A stretch of 64,000 bases of DNA from assembly GCF_904426505.1 (NCBI RefSeq), contig NZ_CAJGBN010000009.1, positions 33,291 through 97,290 on the forward strand, given 5' to 3'. This document shows positions 38,944-47,795 of this stretch, piece by piece. Made by a program: the position numbers and the translations under genes. The notes under the pieces are model-generated. The model was not told the DNA's origin. It ran no database searches and was given only the letters and a program-made list of their open reading frames with translations. The stretch's first letter is position 1. Each line of letters opens with the position of its first letter. Source of the DNA: Rubrivivax sp. A210 (GTDB lineage: Bacteria > Pseudomonadota > Gammaproteobacteria > Burkholderiales > Burkholderiaceae_C).

Positions 38944-40013
38944 GGCGCCATTCCCATCACCAGGTTGCGCAGCGGAACGACCACAATGGCAGTACGGTAG
39001 CGGTAGCAGCGCCAGTTGCTCACGTCGGGCGTGAGGTCGGCGCCGAAGAGCTGCGGCGTGTCGGCGGTGGCCTCGCAGGTTCCGGCGGCGTTGACCTTCT
39101 CGGCCTGCGGGCTGCGCGTGACCAGGCCTATGCGCAATGCGCGCACGCGCGGCAGCAGCGCCGGTGTCAGGCTGGCCCAGGCGCTGCTGGCGTTCTGCCA
39201 GGATGCCAGCGCGGTGGTGCCGGTGTCGGCGATGCCGTACTGGACGCGAAAGCCGATCACGTTGCGCGCCAGCACCACCGGGTCGCCGCCCAGCGGGCGT
39301 TCCAGCCGCAGGTCCGTGCCCTCGAGGCGGTAGCGCGACCAGCGCAGCGCGCCCAGCAACATCACGCGGCCCTTGTCCGGAAAACTCGGGTTGGTCGTGA
39401 AGGCGGCCTGGTTGTGGCTGCCGGTGTTGGCGAAAGCCAGCTGCTGCGGCGTGGTGTCGGTGGACGCCGTTACCGCGGTGACGCTGCGCACCAGGCAGGG
39501 CACGCCCGGGGTATCGGGCGCCAGCAGCACGGTGGGCTTGAGCGCCGGCGCCGGCGGCACCGCCACCGGCAGCAGCGAGCGCAGGTCGGCGGATGCGCCG
39601 GTGGTGGCGGCATTCAGCAGCACGTTGGCGCTGCTGGCCACCTGGGTGGCGTAGACGACGTCCAGGCGGTCGCCGTCGGTCTCGGCGGTGACATTCAGGG
39701 GCGTGAAGGCGGCACCGTCGGAGATCTTGACGGCGGCCACGCTCAGGTTGAGGCGGTGGCACAGGTACTGGTTGTCGCCGAAGAAGCCGAGCCCGGCCGC
39801 GGCGGCATCGTCGCGCAGCGCCGCCAGCGCCGTGCCGGCATTGAGCAGCGCGCCGCCCGTGCCTATGCCCTGGCGCTGCGAGGCGGAGAACATCGCGGCG
39901 CCGCCGGTGGCGGCCAGGCCGACCATCATGGCCACGACCATGCCGACCATGACCTCGACCAGGGACATGCCGCGCTGGGCCGGCCGGCGGTGGCTGTGTT
40001 CAGGGGCGCACAT
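38940..40013 (-). CDS. pilW: type IV minor pilin PilW (first copy)
   Basis: 357-residue minor pilin with the prepilin site RG-MSLVEVMVGMVVAMMVG (cleavage after Gly15; Glu5 of the mature protein present). The globular part has several cysteines (YLCHRL, GVPCLV, GTCEA, WRCYRY) that may form disulfides. The gene is complete, unlike the second copy. Start overlaps the end of pilV by 14 bp. Confidence 0.88.
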   Translation of the reverse strand: MCAPEHSHRRPAQRGMSLVEVMVGMVVAMMVGLAATGGAAMFSASQRQGIGTGGALLNAGTALAALRDDAAAAGLGFFGDNQYLCHRLNLSVAAVKISDGAAFTPLNVTAETDGDRLDVVYATQVASSANVLLNAATTGASADLRSLLPVAVPPAPALKPTVLLAPDTPGVPCLVRSVTAVTASTDTTPQQLAFANTGSHNQAAFTTNPSFPDKGRVMLLGALRWSRYRLEGTDLRLERPLGGDPVVLARNVIGFRVQYGIADTGTTALASWQNASSAWASLTPALLPRVRALRIGLVTRSPQAEKVNAAGTCEATADTPQLFGADLTPDVSNWRCYRYRTAIVVVPLRNLVMGMAP

Positions 40014-40431
40014 CGGTGGTCAGGTCCAGGGTGTGGGTGTCGCCGCTGCCCTTGCCGGTCCAGGTGACGAGCACCTGGAAGCGGCCGCTGGCCGCGGTCA
40101 GCGTGGCCTCGGTGGTGACGGTGCCCGGCAAGGCCGCGGCCACGCGGTCGGCCCAGTCACTGGTGCGCGTGATGGCGCTGGCATTGGCGCAGGCGCCGGC
40201 CTGGGGCAGGGTGTAGCAGGCGGCATTGCTCACATCCACGAGCACGGTGCTGAGCAACTCGCCGGCAAGCTGCGACGCCGCCTGGCGCGACTGCACCTCG
40301 GTCGTCTGCGCCACCAGACGGCCTTGGAAGCGCGTGATGGCGAGCAGGCCGAAGGCCAGGATGGCCAGGCCTATGAGCGCGTCGAAGAGGCCGGAGCCGC
40401 GGCTCAGGGACAGTCGAGATGGTTGCCGCAT
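40000..40431 (-). CDS. pilV: type IV minor pilin PilV (first copy)
   Basis: 143-residue minor pilin. The N-terminal helix reads GSGLFDALIGLAILAFGLLAI, with Asp in place of the usual Glu5 region (LFDAL), a PilV-like variation. Cysteines in AACYTLPQAGAC may form a disulfide. It overlaps fimT by 28 bp and pilW by 14 bp, so the operon is tightly coupled. Confidence 0.8.
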   Translation of the reverse strand: MRQPSRLSLSRGSGLFDALIGLAILAFGLLAITRFQGRLVAQTTEVQSRQAASQLAGELLSTVLVDVSNAACYTLPQAGACANASAITRTSDWADRVAAALPGTVTTEATLTAASGRFQVLVTWTGKGSGDTHTLDLTTDVRP

Positions 40432-40883
40432 AGCCGGATGGCGCCGCCGCCGTCCACGCGCAGCCCGGGGCAGCGGTTGTCGGCGGAGCAGGCGACGAGG
40501 GGAGACGAAAGATCGATGGCCACCGCGGTGAGGTCGGCGGGCAGGCCCTGGCTGCCGAAACTGACGCTGCCGGTGGCCACCGTGACGCCGGCCGGCAGCG
40601 CGCGTTCGCGCAGCAGCACCGGGTTGGTGTCGTCGGAGACGTCGTGGACCTGCACCGTGCTGGCCGCAGTGGACAGGCGCACCGCTCGGTTGCGCTTGAT
40701 GGCCTCGCTCTGCGCCATCAGCGCCTCGGTGTAGACGGTGTTGCCGCCCTCGCGCAGGCGGGCGTTGCTGCCGTAGTCGGCGAAATACGGCGCTGCCGCC
40801 ACCATCAGCAGGGCGGCGATGGCAAAGGCCACCATCAGTTCGACCAGCGTGAAGCCGCGCTGGGGGGCTTTCAGGTGTCGCAT
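40404..40883 (-). CDS. fimT: type IV minor pilin FimT/GspH-like (first copy)
   Basis: 159-residue GspH/FimT-type minor pilin with the prepilin motif QRG-FTLVELMVAFAIAALLMVA (cleavage before Phe; Glu5 present). FimT proteins can bind DNA at the pilus tip in some species, but the residues needed cannot be judged here. It overlaps pilE by 13 bp and pilV by 28 bp. Confidence 0.85.
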   Translation of the reverse strand: MRHLKAPQRGFTLVELMVAFAIAALLMVAAAPYFADYGSNARLREGGNTVYTEALMAQSEAIKRNRAVRLSTAASTVQVHDVSDDTNPVLLRERALPAGVTVATGSVSFGSQGLPADLTAVAIDLSSPLVACSADNRCPGLRVDGGGAIRLCGNHLDCP

Positions 40884-41293
40884 GTCGCGCCCTTCATGCT
40901 CCAGCAGCCGGCCACCGCGCCCTTGGGGTGGGCCGTGGTGCTGCGCGTGCCCTGGTGGTTGATGGTGTAGCCGTAGCCGGCCATATTGCCGCTGCCGGTG
41001 GCGGTGGCGGTGTAGCCCTGGGCCGTGTTGCTGGTGCTGCAACTGACCGTGAAATTGGCAACCACAGGGGCCGCGATGGCGCAGGCGGTGGCCGTTCCGT
41101 AGTTGCCCACGTCCTGGTAACGCTGCTCCATGCGCGTGTAGTAGGACGACAGTCCGTCCAGCGCCACCGGGATGCGGCTGCGCTGCACATAGGACGAGTA
41201 GGAGGGCAGGGCGACGGCGGCGATGATGGCCACGATGGCGACCGTCACCATCACCTCGATGAGCGTGAACCCCTTGCCGAGCTTGTTCTGCAT
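40871..41293 (-). CDS. pilE: type IV minor pilin PilE (first copy)
   Basis: 140-residue minor pilin with a 7-8-residue leader and a classical prepilin site GKG-FTLIEVMVTVAIVAIIAAVALPSYSSY (shown in part), Glu5 present. Cysteines in TACAIA, VSCSTS, AGCWSM and ATCDT could form two disulfides. It heads the minus-strand operon pilE-fimT-pilV-pilW-pilX-pilY1. Confidence 0.87.
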   Translation of the reverse strand: MQNKLGKGFTLIEVMVTVAIVAIIAAVALPSYSSYVQRSRIPVALDGLSSYYTRMEQRYQDVGNYGTATACAIAAPVVANFTVSCSTSNTAQGYTATATGSGNMAGYGYTINHQGTRSTTAHPKGAVAGCWSMKGATCDT

Positions 41294-41614
41294 GCCATGC
41301 ACCTGGAAGCCTCGAGGACGCCTGTGCCCTCCGCGATGAGCGAGCCTTCGAGCCCGCCCTGAAACGAATATCGGCGCGGGCTTCAGGCGGCTTGAGTCGG
41401 CGATTGAATGCATTCGTAAATCGGGGCCAGCAAACGTCACCCTTGTCTGGCGTGACCTCATGGCGCGGCCGTGGCCCCGCCGGCTGATGCCGACCTTAAG
41501 TCTTTGGGGCCGCGGTCGATAAGAGAGCAGGGGCCGTTTCTGCCGCCATTTCCGGGCATGGACGGTCGCCGCGCGTCGCGTCTCAACCGGCAGTCCTTTC
41601 CAGGTCGACTGAAC
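41294..41614. other. divergent promoter region between the two minor-pilin operons
   Basis: 321 bp without a convincing gene, lower in GC than its surroundings in the middle. It holds a 10-bp palindrome GAATGCATTC near 41405-41414 and A/T-rich stretches (for example GTAAATC and TTAAGTC). I find no clear sigma-54 -24/-12 element (TGGC-N8-TTGC), which PilR control would need, so how the operons are driven is not evident. Confidence 0.5.
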
Positions 41615-42061
41615 ATGTTCTTTTCGGCATCCTGCCCCCGGGGCAGCGCCGGCCTTGCCGTCTGCCGCCCTGCCCGCCGGGCCGGATTCACCCTGATCGA
41701 GCTGATGATCGTGGTGGCAGTCATCACCGTGCTGATGGCGGTGGCGCTGCCGTCCTACCGGGCCCAGATCCTCAAGTCCAACCGCGCCCAGGCCCAGGCC
41801 TACATGCAGGCCGTTGCCACGCGCCAGCAGCAATTTCTGGTCGACACGCGTGGCTATGCCGCCACGCTGGCGGCGGTGGGGGTCAGCCCGCCCGCCGGCA
41901 TTGCCAGCGCCTACACCCTCAACCTCAGCGTGCCGGACACGCTGCCGCCGAGCTTCATCCTCACGGCCACGCCGCAGGGCGAGCAGGCCGGCGAATCCTG
42001 CGGCACGCTGAGCATCAACTCGGCCGGCACCAAGACCGCCGCCGGCGGGGGCTGCTGGTGA
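41615..42061 (+). CDS. pilE: type IV minor pilin PilE-like (second copy)
   Basis: 148-residue minor pilin. The leader is long (about 24 residues, MFFSASCPRGSAGLAVCRPA then RRAG) before the prepilin site and helix FTLIELMIVVAVITVLMAVALP (shown for orientation in two parts: FTLIELMIVV, AVITVLMAVA). Glu5 is present. Cysteines near the C-terminus (GESCGTL and the last-but-one residue) probably form a disulfide. It heads the plus-strand operon; fimT begins with a GTG that overlaps its stop. The start ATG is uncertain because no Shine-Dalgarno is visible. Confidence 0.78.
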   Translation: MFFSASCPRGSAGLAVCRPARRAGFTLIELMIVVAVITVLMAVALPSYRAQILKSNRAQAQAYMQAVATRQQQFLVDTRGYAATLAAVGVSPPAGIASAYTLNLSVPDTLPPSFILTATPQGEQAGESCGTLSINSAGTKTAAGGGCW

Positions 42062-42549
42062 AGGCTGCAGGGCGCCCATCCTCGGCGGCAAGCCGGCGCC
42101 GCGGCCTTACCCTGGTCGAGCTGATGGTGGTGCTCGTCCTGCTGGCCGTGGTGCTGGCGCTGGCGGCGCCGGGCCTGCGCGCCTTCGTCACCGGCCAGCG
42201 CGTCAAGGCCATGGTCTTCGACCTCACCTCCGACCTGCTGCGGGCGCGCAGCGAGGCGCTGACGCGCAATGCCAGCGTGACGATTGCGCCGCGCGCCGGG
42301 CAGTGGCGCAACGGCTGGACGGTGAGCGCCGGTGCCGACGAGATCCTCACGCGCGAAGCCGCGACCGAGGCCGTGAGCTTCGACGGCGCGCCTTCCAGCA
42401 TCGTCTTCAATGTCAATGGGCGTGTCGCGTCACCCGGCGCCGATGTTCGCATCACCGTGGCCGGCGCCGATGGCGACGACTCGCAGCGGCGCTGCATCGA
42501 GCTCGACCTCTCCGGGCGTGCCCGCGCCAAGACCGGGGCCTGCACATGA
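42058..42549 (+). CDS. fimT: type IV minor pilin FimT/GspH-like (second copy)
   Basis: 163-residue GspH/FimT-type minor pilin. It starts at a GTG in a GTGA overlap with the upstream stop. Prepilin motif RRRG-LTLVELMVVLVLLAVVLAL, Glu5 present. The globular part includes a Cys pair near the end (RRCIEL, TGACT). Second gene of the plus-strand operon. Confidence 0.85.
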   Translation: MKAAGRPSSAASRRRGLTLVELMVVLVLLAVVLALAAPGLRAFVTGQRVKAMVFDLTSDLLRARSEALTRNASVTIAPRAGQWRNGWTVSAGADEILTREAATEAVSFDGAPSSIVFNVNGRVASPGADVRITVAGADGDDSQRRCIELDLSGRARAKTGACT

Positions 42550-43136
42550 AGCGCTTGCCCGCAGCGCCCGCCAGGCGCCGCGCGGCGCGCGGCACCGTGC
42601 TGCTCGAGGTGCTGATTGCGGTGTTGCTGTGCGTGTTCGGCCTGCTCGGCTTTGCCGCCATGCAGGCACGCGCCACCGGCGCCGCCTTCGAGGCGCTGCA
42701 GCGCAGCCAGGCCCTGGTGCTGGCCGAGGACATGGCACAGCGCATGGCCTTGAACCGCGCCCAGGCCGCCAACTATCCGCGCGAAGCCCTCATCGGCAGC
42801 GGGCCGGTCGAGGACTGCGCCGGCCTGGCCGGCGCCGCGCTCGATCTCTGCCAGTGGGGCAACCTCATCCGCGGCAGCACCGAGCAGTCGGGCACAGCCA
42901 CTGTGGGCTCCATGCTGGCCGGACGCGGCTGCATACGGCGCGCGGCCGGCAGCACCGACCGCTACGTCATCACCGTGGCCTGGCTGGGCATCACGGCCAC
43001 CGGGGCGCCGGCGGCCCCGTGCGGGCGCGGCGACGAGGCCTTTCCCGACGACAGCCTACGGCGTGCCGTCTCCACCACCGTCTGCGTGGCGCGGCTGCGC
43101 GACGTGGCGGCGTCGGCGCCGGCCACGCGCTGCTGA
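42546..43136 (+). CDS. pilV: type IV minor pilin PilV (second copy)
   Basis: 196-residue PilV-type minor pilin, longer than the first copy. N-terminal helix ARG-TVLLEVLIAVLLCVFGLLGF with Glu5 present. Several cysteines (VEDCAGL, LDLCQWG, GRGCIRR, APCGRG and more) suggest a disulfide-rich tip domain. ATGA overlap with fimT upstream; the pilW reading frame starts 16 bp after its stop. Confidence 0.87.
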   Translation: MKRLPAAPARRRAARGTVLLEVLIAVLLCVFGLLGFAAMQARATGAAFEALQRSQALVLAEDMAQRMALNRAQAANYPREALIGSGPVEDCAGLAGAALDLCQWGNLIRGSTEQSGTATVGSMLAGRGCIRRAAGSTDRYVITVAWLGITATGAPAAPCGRGDEAFPDDSLRRAVSTTVCVARLRDVAASAPATRC

Positions 43137-43152
43137 GCCACGGGCCCGCAGC

Positions 43153-44160
43153 ATGAAGCTCCTCCACCTGTCCCGGCCCCGCCAGCGCGGCCTCACGCTG
43201 GTCGAGATGATGATCGGCCTGGGCCTGGGGCTCTTCGTCGCCGCCGCCTTGCTGACGCTGTATGCCAATGCCTCGAACGCGGGCCAGAACCTGCAGCGCG
43301 CCAGCACCCAGATCGAGAACGGCCGCTACGCCACCGAGCTGCTGACCGAAGACCTGCAGATGGCCGGCTACTACGGCGAGATGCCCGCGCCCGCGGCCTA
43401 CACCCTGCCCGATCCCTGCGCCACCGACCCCTCGGACGCCTTTGCCGCCGCGCCGTTGGCCGTGCCAGCGCCGGTGCGCGGCTATGGCGCGGCCGAGGCG
43501 CTGGACTGCCTGCAGGCCCGCAGCCGCCGCGCCGGCACCGACGCGCTGGCCGTGCGCCGGCTCGACCCTGCCGCCATCGCCCCGGGTGGCCTGGTGGCCA
43601 ACAACCGCCAGTACTACCTGCAGCATTCCTAGTGCGCGGCCGATCCGGTGGCCACGCCACTGGTGTATTCGCGCGCCGCCGTCAACTTCACGCTCGGCAA
43701 TCTGGCCTGCACGGCGCGCAACACGGTGCGCCCCTTCCAGGCGCGGCTCTACTACGTGGCCGCATGCAACCACTGCGGCAGCGGCGGCGACAGCGTGCCC
43801 ACGCTCAAACGGCTGGATCTCGTCGGCGAGACCCTGGTCGAGACCGCCCTGGTCGAGGGCGTGGAGTCGTTGCGCCTCGAATACGGCTTCGACACCGACG
43901 GCAACGGCAGCGTCGACACCTACCGCACGGCGGCCGCGGCCACGGGCCCTGAATCGCTGTGGGAGAACGTGATGGCGCTCAAGGTCCATCTCATCGTGCG
44001 CTCGGTCGAATCGGTGGGCGGCTCGACGCTGTCGCACGCCCAGAACTTCGATCTCGGCGGTGCCGGCAGCGTCACCACCGCGGCCGACGGCCTTCTGCGC
44101 AAGGCCTATTCGTCGACGGTGAGGCTGGTCAACCCCAGCGCCACCCGGGAGCAGCAATGA
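43153..44160 (+). pseudogene. pilW: minor pilin PilW (second copy) interrupted by an in-frame amber codon
   Basis: One continuous PilW-like frame of 335 codons is broken by TAG at 43630-43632 (codon 160). Before it: prepilin site QRG-LTLVEMMIGLGLGLFVAAAL, normal Glu5, and the globular part up to QYYLQHS. After it the same frame continues CAADPVATPLVYSRAAV and runs to the normal end, where its stop overlaps the pilX start (ATGA). There is no frameshift and coding character is unchanged on both sides, so a single substitution (for example CAG to TAG) explains it. A GTG at 43648 is a possible but unsupported restart. It is either a recent nonsense mutation, a sequencing error, or suppressed. Confidence 0.8.
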
Positions 44161-44714
44161 AGCCCGGCCCGCGCGCCTCCCAGCGGGGCGTGACGCTCAT
44201 CATGCTGGTGGCGATGGCCATGCTGGCGGGCTGGTCGGTGCGCAGCGGCATCGGCAACCTGCGCATTGTCGGCAACACGCAGGCGCGCCAGGAGGCCTTT
44301 GCCGCTGCGCAGGCCGCGATAGAGACAACCATCAGCACGCCGATGTTCTCGCAGCAGCCGGCAGCGGTGGCGGCCAACCCCCTGCCCATCGACGTCGACG
44401 GCGACGGTCGCGCCGACATGACGGCCACGCTGACGCCGGTGCCGGCCTGCTACCGCTGGCGGGCCGTGCCGCCGAGCGAACTCGACCCGGCGGTGGCGGC
44501 CGACCGCGCCTGCATGGGCTCGGGTGCGGCCGGCAATGCCGGGCTCGAATCGGCGGCGACCGGCGGCGCCATCGGCGGTGCCTCGCTGTGCGCCGACAGC
44601 GAGTGGAATGTCCGCGCCGTGGTCTCCGACGAGGCCACACGCGCCAGCGTGCGCGTCAACCAGGGCGTGGCCATACGCGGCCTCGTCACCGACGTCGTCA
44701 ACAGCTGCGAGTGA
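44157..44714 (+). CDS. pilX: minor pilin assembly protein PilX-like (second copy)
   Basis: 185-residue protein with a PilX-type N-terminus SQRGVTLIMLVAMAMLAGWS and an all-helical stretch to about residue 55, followed by a small cysteine-containing domain. It contains an acidic loop DVDGDGRADM that resembles a calcium-binding EF-type loop. It lies between pilW and pilY1 and starts at an ATGA overlap. The assignment as PilX rests on order and N-terminus. Confidence 0.75.
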   Translation: MKPGPRASQRGVTLIMLVAMAMLAGWSVRSGIGNLRIVGNTQARQEAFAAAQAAIETTISTPMFSQQPAAVAANPLPIDVDGDGRADMTATLTPVPACYRWRAVPPSELDPAVAADRACMGSGAAGNAGLESAATGGAIGGASLCADSEWNVRAVVSDEATRASVRVNQGVAIRGLVTDVVNSCE

Positions 44715-44740
44715 TGCCCGAGCCCAGACCGGAGCCTGCC

Positions 44741-47700
44741 ATGCGCCTTTCCCTGACCCACCGCCTGAGTGCCGTGCTGCTGTGCGCCGCGGCCTGCGGA
44801 CCGGCCCGCGCCCAGACCTCGGACATCGACGTCTACGGCACCGCCAACCCGAGCAGCGACCGCCCCAACGTGCTGCTGGTGCTCGATGCTTCCGCCAACT
44901 GGAACCCCTCGGTGGGCGGAACCTGCTATTTCAAGGATGGCAACGTCAACAACGGCCAGCCCTCCAATCAGGGCTCGAAATACGCCGTCGAGATCTGCGC
45001 GCTCTACAACCTCATCGACGCATTGCCGCTGGCCAGCAACGGCAGCGCGCTCTTCAACGTCGGCATCATGCTGACGAATGCCAAGCCCGACAACCACAAG
45101 GGCGGCTACCCACGCCAGGCCTTCACGCCGCTGGACGCCACCGGCAAGGCGGCGCTCAAGGCCGCCATCCGCGGCATCGGCTACGGCTCCGACGACAAGG
45201 CCAACCTGGCGCAGCTCTCGCTGATGCTGCACGAGGCCTACCTCTACTTCAAGGGCCTGGCGCCGCGCGTGGGCAACCTCAACACCCCCTGGGATTCGAC
45301 TTCCGTCTCGGGCGGCGTCTATGCCAGCCCGTCGGCCAATTCCTGCGGCCGCAACTACGTCATCCTGATCGCCAATGGCGGGCCCACGAATGGCGAGAAC
45401 GGCGATGCCGAGGCCCTGCTGCGCGGCCTGGGCGGGACGGCGGCAGCGACGAAGATAGCCGACCCCAACCTCGGCAACAACGACGCCAACTGGGCCGACG
45501 AATACGCCCGCTTCATGCGCGCTGCCGACGTGAGCAACAAGGTCGACGTGCAGGGCATCATCACCCACGGCGTGGCAGTGATCGATCCCGCCAAGTCGAA
45601 CATCAAGTCCGAGATCGAGTACCGCAACTTCACGCGCAGCATCGCCAACTACGGCGGCGGCAACTACTACGAGGCCAGCGAAACCGATGTGCTGGTGCGC
45701 TCGCTGCTGGACATCTTCAACCAGATCCAGGCCGTCAACAGCGTCTTCGCCTCGGCCAGCCTGCCGGTGTCGGTGAATGCACGCGGCACCTACATGAACC
45801 AGGTCTACATGGGCATGTTCAGGCCCGACGCCGACGGCAAGCCGCGCTGGCGCGGCAACCTCAAGCAGTACCGCTTCGGGCTCGACGCCACCGACAGCCT
45901 GTACCTGGTCGACGCCTACGGCCGCGCCGCGATCAGTTCGTCCACCGGCTTCCTGAGCCCCTCGGCGGTGTCGTTCTGGACGCGCTCCAGCACCTTCTGG
46001 GCCAACCAGCTCATGGGCACGCCGCCCACCAGCAGCGATGCGCCCGACGGCGAGGTGGTCGAGAAGGGTTCGGTGGCCCAGGGCCTGCGCAGCAGGTACG
46101 CCACCTCGCAGGAAGAGCGCCATGTCTACACCTGCATAGGCTGCACCACCACGGCGGTGTCGCTGGGCAGCGACGCGACCGAGTTCGAGGCCGACAACTC
46201 GGCCATCACCGCGGTCATGCTGGGCGCGGCCAGCAGCACGGAGCGCGCCGCCCTCATCAACTGGGTGCGCGGCACTTCCAATGCCGGTGACGAGGCCGGC
46301 CCGACGACGACCACGCCTACCACCGTGCGGCCTTCCATCCACGGCGATGTGCTGCACTCGCGGCCGGCGGTGCTGAACTACGGCGGGTCTACCGGCGTGG
46401 TGGTGTTCTACGGCGCCAACGACGGGCAGCTGCGCGCCGTCAACGGCAACCAGAGTGGCAGCGGTGCCGGCGCCGAGCTGTGGAGCTTCGTGCCGCAGGA
46501 GCACTTTGCCGCCCTCTCCCGGCTGCGCAGCAACACGCCCGAGGTGAGGCTGTCGACGACGCCGGCCACGGCCACGGCCAGTGCGCGCGACTACTTTGTC
46601 GACGGCCCCATCGGCGTCTATGCCAAGTTCGAAGCCAGCGGCGTGATCGACGACGCCTGGATCTTCGTCGGCATGCGGCGCGGCGGGCGCTACCTCTATG
46701 CCTTCGACGTGAGCGACCCGCTGCGGCCGCGCTTCATGTGGAAGCTCACGCCCTCGAGCACAGGCATGTCGCTGCTGGGCCAGACCTGGTCCGAGGCCAA
46801 GGCGGCGCGCGTCAAGGGCATCGACGATCCGGTGCTCATCATGGGCGGTGGCTACGACGCCGCTGCCGAGGACGGCAGCGCCACCACCACCATGGGTCAT
46901 GCCGTCTACGTGCTGAACGCGCGCACCGGCGCCCTGCTGCGCGCCTTCACCACGCTCCATGCCGTCACCCCCGGCAGCATAGGTCGCAGCGTGGCTGCCG
47001 ACGTGACCCTGATGGACAGCGACGCCGACGGCAAGATAGACCGCGCCTACGCCGTCGACCTCGGCGGCCAGGTCTACCGCATCGACTTCGAATCCGAGGC
47101 CGGCGCCACCCTGGCCGCCGCCAACTGGACCATCTACAAGGTGGCCGATCTTTCCGAGGGCACGGCCACCGGGCGCAAGTTCTTCTTCGCCCCCGACGTG
47201 GTTGCCACGCGTTCGTTCACGGCACTGATGCTGGGTTCGGGCGACCGCGAAAAGCCCCTGCTCAGCGCCACCCAGGACCACTTCTTCGAGATCTTCGACC
47301 GCCGCATCGCCAAGGGCGTGCCCAGCGCCACCACGCCCATCGCCTGGAGCACGCTCTACGCCATGGGCAGCGGAGACGGTCGCGTCGACGGCAACGGCTG
47401 CTACCTGGCGCTCGACCAGGGCGAGAAGGTCGTCAACGCCGCGGCCTCCATCGGCGGCTCCAGCTATTTCGGCACCAACCGGCCTGCCGGTGCGACGGCC
47501 GGCAATGTCTGCGCCGCCAACCTGGGCGTGGCCAAGACCTACGCGATGCCGCTGTTCTGCGTGGCCGCGGCCGGCCAGGTGGTCGAGGGCGGAGGCATGC
47601 CGCCCAGCCCGGTGGCCGGCATCGTCGGCGTCACCAACCTCAGCGGCAAGCTGGTCTACGTGCCCTTCGTGATCGGAGCGCCCAATGCGCGCCACTCGGC

Positions 47701-47779
47701 CATCGAGGGCTCGCGGCTGCGGCCCACGGTTGACGTGCCGCGCAAACGCAAGTACTGGTTCCAGGAAACCCAGCGATAA
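44741..47779 (+). CDS. pilY1: PilY1-like pilus tip protein (second copy, altered MIDAS)
   Basis: 1012-residue exported protein ending the plus-strand operon. Start at 44741 is supported by GGAG seven bases upstream and a clean signal peptide (MRLSLTHRLSAVLLCAAACGPARAQ); an ATG at 44714 overlapping the previous stop is the alternative. The VWA-like region has DASAN (49-53) where MIDAS is DxSxS, so metal binding there is doubtful. The C-terminal propeller contains a good calcium loop DSDADGKIDRAY, as in PilY1 proteins that gate pilus retraction. It is only moderately similar to the first copy, so the two operons are old paralogues. Confidence 0.88.
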   Translation: MRLSLTHRLSAVLLCAAACGPARAQTSDIDVYGTANPSSDRPNVLLVLDASANWNPSVGGTCYFKDGNVNNGQPSNQGSKYAVEICALYNLIDALPLASNGSALFNVGIMLTNAKPDNHKGGYPRQAFTPLDATGKAALKAAIRGIGYGSDDKANLAQLSLMLHEAYLYFKGLAPRVGNLNTPWDSTSVSGGVYASPSANSCGRNYVILIANGGPTNGENGDAEALLRGLGGTAAATKIADPNLGNNDANWADEYARFMRAADVSNKVDVQGIITHGVAVIDPAKSNIKSEIEYRNFTRSIANYGGGNYYEASETDVLVRSLLDIFNQIQAVNSVFASASLPVSVNARGTYMNQVYMGMFRPDADGKPRWRGNLKQYRFGLDATDSLYLVDAYGRAAISSSTGFLSPSAVSFWTRSSTFWANQLMGTPPTSSDAPDGEVVEKGSVAQGLRSRYATSQEERHVYTCIGCTTTAVSLGSDATEFEADNSAITAVMLGAASSTERAALINWVRGTSNAGDEAGPTTTTPTTVRPSIHGDVLHSRPAVLNYGGSTGVVVFYGANDGQLRAVNGNQSGSGAGAELWSFVPQEHFAALSRLRSNTPEVRLSTTPATATASARDYFVDGPIGVYAKFEASGVIDDAWIFVGMRRGGRYLYAFDVSDPLRPRFMWKLTPSSTGMSLLGQTWSEAKAARVKGIDDPVLIMGGGYDAAAEDGSATTTMGHAVYVLNARTGALLRAFTTLHAVTPGSIGRSVAADVTLMDSDADGKIDRAYAVDLGGQVYRIDFESEAGATLAAANWTIYKVADLSEGTATGRKFFFAPDVVATRSFTALMLGSGDREKPLLSATQDHFFEIFDRRIAKGVPSATTPIAWSTLYAMGSGDGRVDGNGCYLALDQGEKVVNAAASIGGSSYFGTNRPAGATAGNVCAANLGVAKTYAMPLFCVAAAGQVVEGGGMPPSPVAGIVGVTNLSGKLVYVPFVIGAPNARHSAIEGSRLRPTVDVPRKRKYWFQETQR

Positions 47780-47795
47780 GGCCCTGCGCCGGGCC

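Noticed and set aside
43630..43632. TAG as a pyrrolysine codon
   Set aside because: No pylT/pylS-type genes are in view, pilins are not known pyrrolysine proteins, and a single nonsense substitution explains it.
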